DNA from: QQVM01 sp035341855
Lineage (GTDB): Bacteria; Bacteroidota; Bacteroidia; AKYH767-A; 2013-40CM-41-45
Length of the DNA: 64,000 nucleotides
Assembly: GCA_035341855.1 (NCBI GenBank)
Contig: DAOQWA010000006.1
Location: forward strand, 1 to 64,000
Direction: 5' to 3'
This document shows positions 61,273 to 64,000 of this stretch, in pieces. Positions within the stretch are counted from its first letter, which is position 1; each line of letters opens with the position of its first letter. Below the pieces are notes generated by a model. The model saw only the letters and a program-made list of their open reading frames with translations, was not told the origin of the DNA and did no database searches. A program made the translations under genes and the position numbers.

Positions 61273-61826
61273 GCCAGTTGAGGTTTAATTTTACGTAGAA
61301 AATGTTCAGTCTCTTCAATAACTTCTTTTATAGGAGTTTCAGGAGATAAATGAATCATCATATCATAACAAGTTGTGTATTTATGATCATAGCGACCTAC
61401 CCTAAAACGCGAATGTGACATTGCAGCGATGTACCTGAGCGGAAAACAATTTCCTGCATTTAAGTTTATTAAAATATCAAACTTCTGTTCAATAAAATTT
61501 TTTACGATCGGGTTATTGGGAATAAGCCTGAAGTCCAAATCGGCACGTGTGAAAAAGTCCAGTCCATACTGTGCGAATTGAGCAGGAGGAAGTTTTTTCT
61601 TGTCCACAAAACCCATGGCAAGGATATCTTTCTTGTAAGTGCTACGCACGGTTTTGATATAAGCTTTTACAGTTTCATAGTCCCGCTCATCCGTTGCATC
61701 ATAAAGGATACCTATACTGGCAGCATCATCAAATCCTATGACTTCTGATTTGTGTTTCTGCTTTTGAACTTCTTTTAAGAAGCGTAGCTGGCCTAATTTG
61801 GCACGAATATTTTTTGAGAGGCTCAT
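61269..61826 (-). CDS. DUF6913 family protein between ligA and dapA
   Basis: 185 aa. The sequence (GILYDATDERDYETVKAYI, then FDILINLNAGNCFPLRYIA and FRVGRYDHKYTTCYDMMI) fits DUF6913, a Bacteroidota family of unknown function. The alternating beta/alpha pattern suggests a Rossmann-like fold. There is no signal peptide, so it is cytoplasmic. It overlaps dapA by 4 bp and follows ligA by 2 bp, making a tight three-gene operon. Whether it serves DNA ligation, lysine synthesis or neither is unknown. Confidence 0.75.
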   Translation of the reverse strand: MSLSKNIRAKLGQLRFLKEVQKQKHKSEVIGFDDAASIGILYDATDERDYETVKAYIKTVRSTYKKDILAMGFVDKKKLPPAQFAQYGLDFFTRADLDFRLIPNNPIVKNFIEQKFDILINLNAGNCFPLRYIAAMSHSRFRVGRYDHKYTTCYDMMIHLSPETPIKEVIEETEHFLRKIKPQLA

Positions 61827-61828
61827 TC

Positions 61829-63916
61829 TTATAATCCGATCATTGCGAGAAAATCCTTTTCAGAGATCACGGGTACATTTAATTTTTTAGCTTTCTCCAG
61901 TTTACTTGGACCGGATTCATCTCCTGCGATCATAAAACTAGTTTTGGAAGAAATACCGCTTAGGTTTTTTCCTCCATGTTGTTCAATCAGTTGCTTCAGT
62001 TCTTCCCGGCTGAAATTACTGAAAACGCCTGAAACTACAAACGATTTCCCATCAAGTAAATTACTAAGTTTTTCAAGTTTGGCCTCACCTTTATAATCCA
62101 TCTGCAAACCTGCTTGCCTGAGCTCCATTATCAGCTTCAGATTAACCTCATGCTTGAAAAAATCCAAAATGCTATCTGCAATTTTTTCTCCTATCTCATC
62201 TGCTTTAACAAGGTCTTCAGCGGTAGCCGCTTTCAGGGCATCTATTGAACGAAATTGTGAAGCTAGTTTTTTTGCCACAGTTTCGCCTACATACCTAATA
62301 CCTATCGCATATAAAACCCTTTCAAAAGGTACAGATTTCGACGCCTCTATTCCTTTAAGGATATTTTCGACAGATTTTTTCTGCAAACTGATCTTTTTTG
62401 ATCTAGCACCATCCTCCTGCTCAATGATCTTTTCCAGACCAAGAATATCACTTTCTTTAAGCTTATACAAGTCGGCAGGAGTGCGTACCAGGCCGTGATC
62501 GAATAACATTTCTATTTTGCCTTCGCCAAGGCTATCAATATTCATTGCCCTACGGCTGATGAAATGATCAATACGTCCTTTGATTTGGGGCGGACAGGCA
62601 AGGTGGTTCGGACAATAATGCAATACTTCTGTTTCTTTGCGAACCAGCGGGCTTTTACACTCCGGGCATAATTTAATGTATTGAACAGGTATTGAATTCT
62701 TCTTTCGTTTTGCCAAATCCACTGCAGTGATCTTTGGAATGATTTCACCACCCTTTTCGACGAACACGTAATCCCCTTGATGAAGATCCAATTTTTCAAT
62801 TTGGTCAGCATTGTGCAAAGTAGCCCTCTTAACGGTTGTCCCTGCCAATTGAACCGGGGCAAGATTTGCAACCGGAGTAATTGCCCCTGTGCGTCCCACC
62901 TGATAGGAGACAGAAAGCAATTCGGTTGAAACACTTTCTGATTTATACTTATACGCTATCGCCCATCTGGGAGATTTGGCAGTATAACCTAGGTCTTCCT
63001 GTGTCGCAAAGGAATTGACTTTGACTACGATCCCATCTGTATCATATTCAAGCTTGAGCCTGTCATGTTCCCATTTTTTGAGAAAGGAAAAAACTCCGTT
63101 GATATCTTCGACAAGCTGCACATCTTTGCTCACTTTAAAACCCCACTGAGAAGCCTTTTTTATAGAGTCATAGTGAGTATCAACAGGAATTGAATCACCT
63201 AAAATCGCATAAAAAAAACAATCCAGTCCTCGTCTGGCTACAACTTTTGAATCCTGCATTTTGAGAGTTCCGGAAGCTGCATTTCTTGGATTTTTGAGAA
63301 GACGATCAGCAATTTCTTCTGAATCATAGCCGTCTTCTATGAGCTGTGCTTCCATCTCTGCATTGATACGTTGAAATGCCGGTCTTGGCATTATTATTTC
63401 ACCTCTTATTTCAAATTCATCAGGTATATCATCACCTGTGAGTTGCAAGGGAATGCTCCGGATCGTTCTGACATTTACTGTCACATCATCACCTGAAACA
63501 CCATCACCTCTCGTTACTGCCTGCAACAATTTTCCATCTCTGTAAGTAAGCCCTATTGCCACTCCGTCAAATTTTAATTCACAGACATAAGAAAAATCAT
63601 CTCCTATTGACTTTCTTATTCTGTCATCAAAATCAGAAAGCTCTTGCTCGGAATAAGTGTTCCCGAGTGACAGCATTGGATATTTATGTCGTACTTGTTT
63701 AAATTCCTTACTAACAGTACCTCCAACTCTTTGTGATGGCGACTCCGGAGAAAAAAATTCAGGATGTTCAGCTTCAAGCTTGATCAATTCCTCAAGCATC
63801 ATATCAAATTGTTTGTCACTAATGACAGGATTAGAGTCTACATAATAGAAGCGATTATGTTTGTTGAGCTCTTCGCGGAGGCTTAAAATTTTTTGTTCTA
63901 TATTTTTCGTACTCAT
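61829..63916 (-). CDS. ligA: NAD-dependent DNA ligase
   Basis: 695 aa from the ATG at 63916; a TTG five codons earlier is not needed. The adenylation domain carries Lys115 in CELKFDGVAIG. The OB domain follows, then a four-Cys zinc finger (CPECKSPL, then CPNHLACP), HhH repeats (VLYAIGIRYVGETVA) and the C-terminal BRCT domain (FVVSGVFSNFSREEL). The ligase seals nicks in replication and repair using NAD+. It heads the ligA-DUF6913-dapA operon and has a consensus TATCTTTG promoter 12 nt before the ATG. All domains are intact. Confidence 0.97.
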   Translation of the reverse strand: MSTKNIEQKILSLREELNKHNRFYYVDSNPVISDKQFDMMLEELIKLEAEHPEFFSPESPSQRVGGTVSKEFKQVRHKYPMLSLGNTYSEQELSDFDDRIRKSIGDDFSYVCELKFDGVAIGLTYRDGKLLQAVTRGDGVSGDDVTVNVRTIRSIPLQLTGDDIPDEFEIRGEIIMPRPAFQRINAEMEAQLIEDGYDSEEIADRLLKNPRNAASGTLKMQDSKVVARRGLDCFFYAILGDSIPVDTHYDSIKKASQWGFKVSKDVQLVEDINGVFSFLKKWEHDRLKLEYDTDGIVVKVNSFATQEDLGYTAKSPRWAIAYKYKSESVSTELLSVSYQVGRTGAITPVANLAPVQLAGTTVKRATLHNADQIEKLDLHQGDYVFVEKGGEIIPKITAVDLAKRKKNSIPVQYIKLCPECKSPLVRKETEVLHYCPNHLACPPQIKGRIDHFISRRAMNIDSLGEGKIEMLFDHGLVRTPADLYKLKESDILGLEKIIEQEDGARSKKISLQKKSVENILKGIEASKSVPFERVLYAIGIRYVGETVAKKLASQFRSIDALKAATAEDLVKADEIGEKIADSILDFFKHEVNLKLIMELRQAGLQMDYKGEAKLEKLSNLLDGKSFVVSGVFSNFSREELKQLIEQHGGKNLSGISSKTSFMIAGDESGPSKLEKAKKLNVPVISEKDFLAMIGL

Positions 63917-63928
63917 AATAGATGTTAG

Positions 63929-63961
63929 CAAAGATAAAGGAATGGTCCTTAATAATTCAAA
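63929..63961 (-). promoter_or_regulatory. ligA promoter (TTTG-N21-TATCTTTG)
   Basis: TATCTTTG (63936-63929, minus strand) matches TAnnTTTG exactly, with a TTTG (63961-63958) 21 bp upstream. It predicts a start near 63922 and a leader of only about six nucleotides. It likely serves the whole ligA-DUF6913-dapA operon. Confidence 0.65.
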
Positions 63962-64000
63962 GTTGCTGAAATCATCCTGGGATTATCATTTATATCAGTT

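Noticed and set aside
1..64000. CRISPR arrays, prophage, insertion sequences, tRNA or rRNA genes
   Set aside because: No spaced direct-repeat arrays, transposase or integrase-like proteins, tRNA cloverleaf or rRNA sequence were seen on reading the intergenic regions.

Overview
The window is a gene-dense, AT-rich chromosomal segment from a member of the Bacteroidota, most likely an environmental, non-gut lineage; I cannot resolve the genus. The evidence is consistent across the window. Several exported proteins end in type IX secretion (T9SS) type A sorting tails, and there are TonB-dependent receptors with a carboxypeptidase-regulatory-like N-terminal domain. One receptor is paired with a DUF4249 lipoprotein. 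Families largely confined to this phylum are present (DUF3127, DUF6913, the ~160-aa protein often mislabelled 'ABC transporter ATPase'). Promoter-like TAnnTTTG elements precede many genes, and Shine-Dalgarno sites are nearly absent. I see no prophage, insertion sequence, CRISPR array, tRNA or rRNA, so this is mostly core genome.

Layout. 0-10 kb: an LEA14-like lipoprotein, a DinB-fold protein, an RprX/RprY-like two-component pair behind a ladder of phased GTTAA repeats, an uncharacterised membrane protein, a PD40 propeller and an FAD oxidoreductase. These are followed on the minus strand by a Ste24-type protease and a large membrane vWA-like protein. 10.1-10.5 kb: RNase P RNA (rnpB, minus strand) with its own promoter and terminator. 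10.8-22.6 kb: two TonB-receptor units flank trxB, a pterin dehydratase, a T9SS subtilase, a lipoprotein and an AlkB-type diiron hydroxylase. 22.6-28.2 kb: SDR, GlcD-type oxidase, a beta-propeller-like protein and a lysyl-oxidase-like T9SS cargo. 28.4-30.4 kb: a DUF3127 protein with an SSB-like tip, SlyD, and a YdjM-type hydrolase.

30.4-37.4 kb is the envelope centre of the window: an operon of amidase, MCE-domain (MlaD-like) protein and two HdrBC-like Fe-S proteins, divergent from lptD. The two divergent genes lack any usable ATG and must start at nearly abutting TTG codons, unless the sequence contains an error. 37.4-49.1 kb: acetyltransferase, MFS exporter, ABC-F ATPase, mgtE (behind a ~0.9-kb gap with a micro-ORF and terminator), alpha/beta hydrolase, DUF1573 protein, Mpl muropeptide ligase and an MBL hydrolase. 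49.1-53.8 kb: surE, two small membrane proteins, lpxB and comEC as one minus-strand run. 54-64 kb: an hsp20 gene with an unusually E. coli-like promoter and ribosome-binding site, a long QDS-repeat coiled-coil protein, an HMG-CoA-lyase-like enzyme, a TPR protein, ribH, a T9SS cargo, and the tight ligA-DUF6913-dapA operon.

Functionally the window is dominated by envelope biogenesis (LptD, LpxB, MCE, amidase, Mpl, DapA, TonB receptors) and protein export, with DNA maintenance (LigA, DUF3127, ComEC) and cofactor/redox genes. I found no defence island or large unknown system. The most notable signals are regulatory: the phased operator ladder before the two-component genes, promoter elements almost touching start codons, the atypical hsp20 control region, and the overlapping non-ATG starts of the amidase and lptD.
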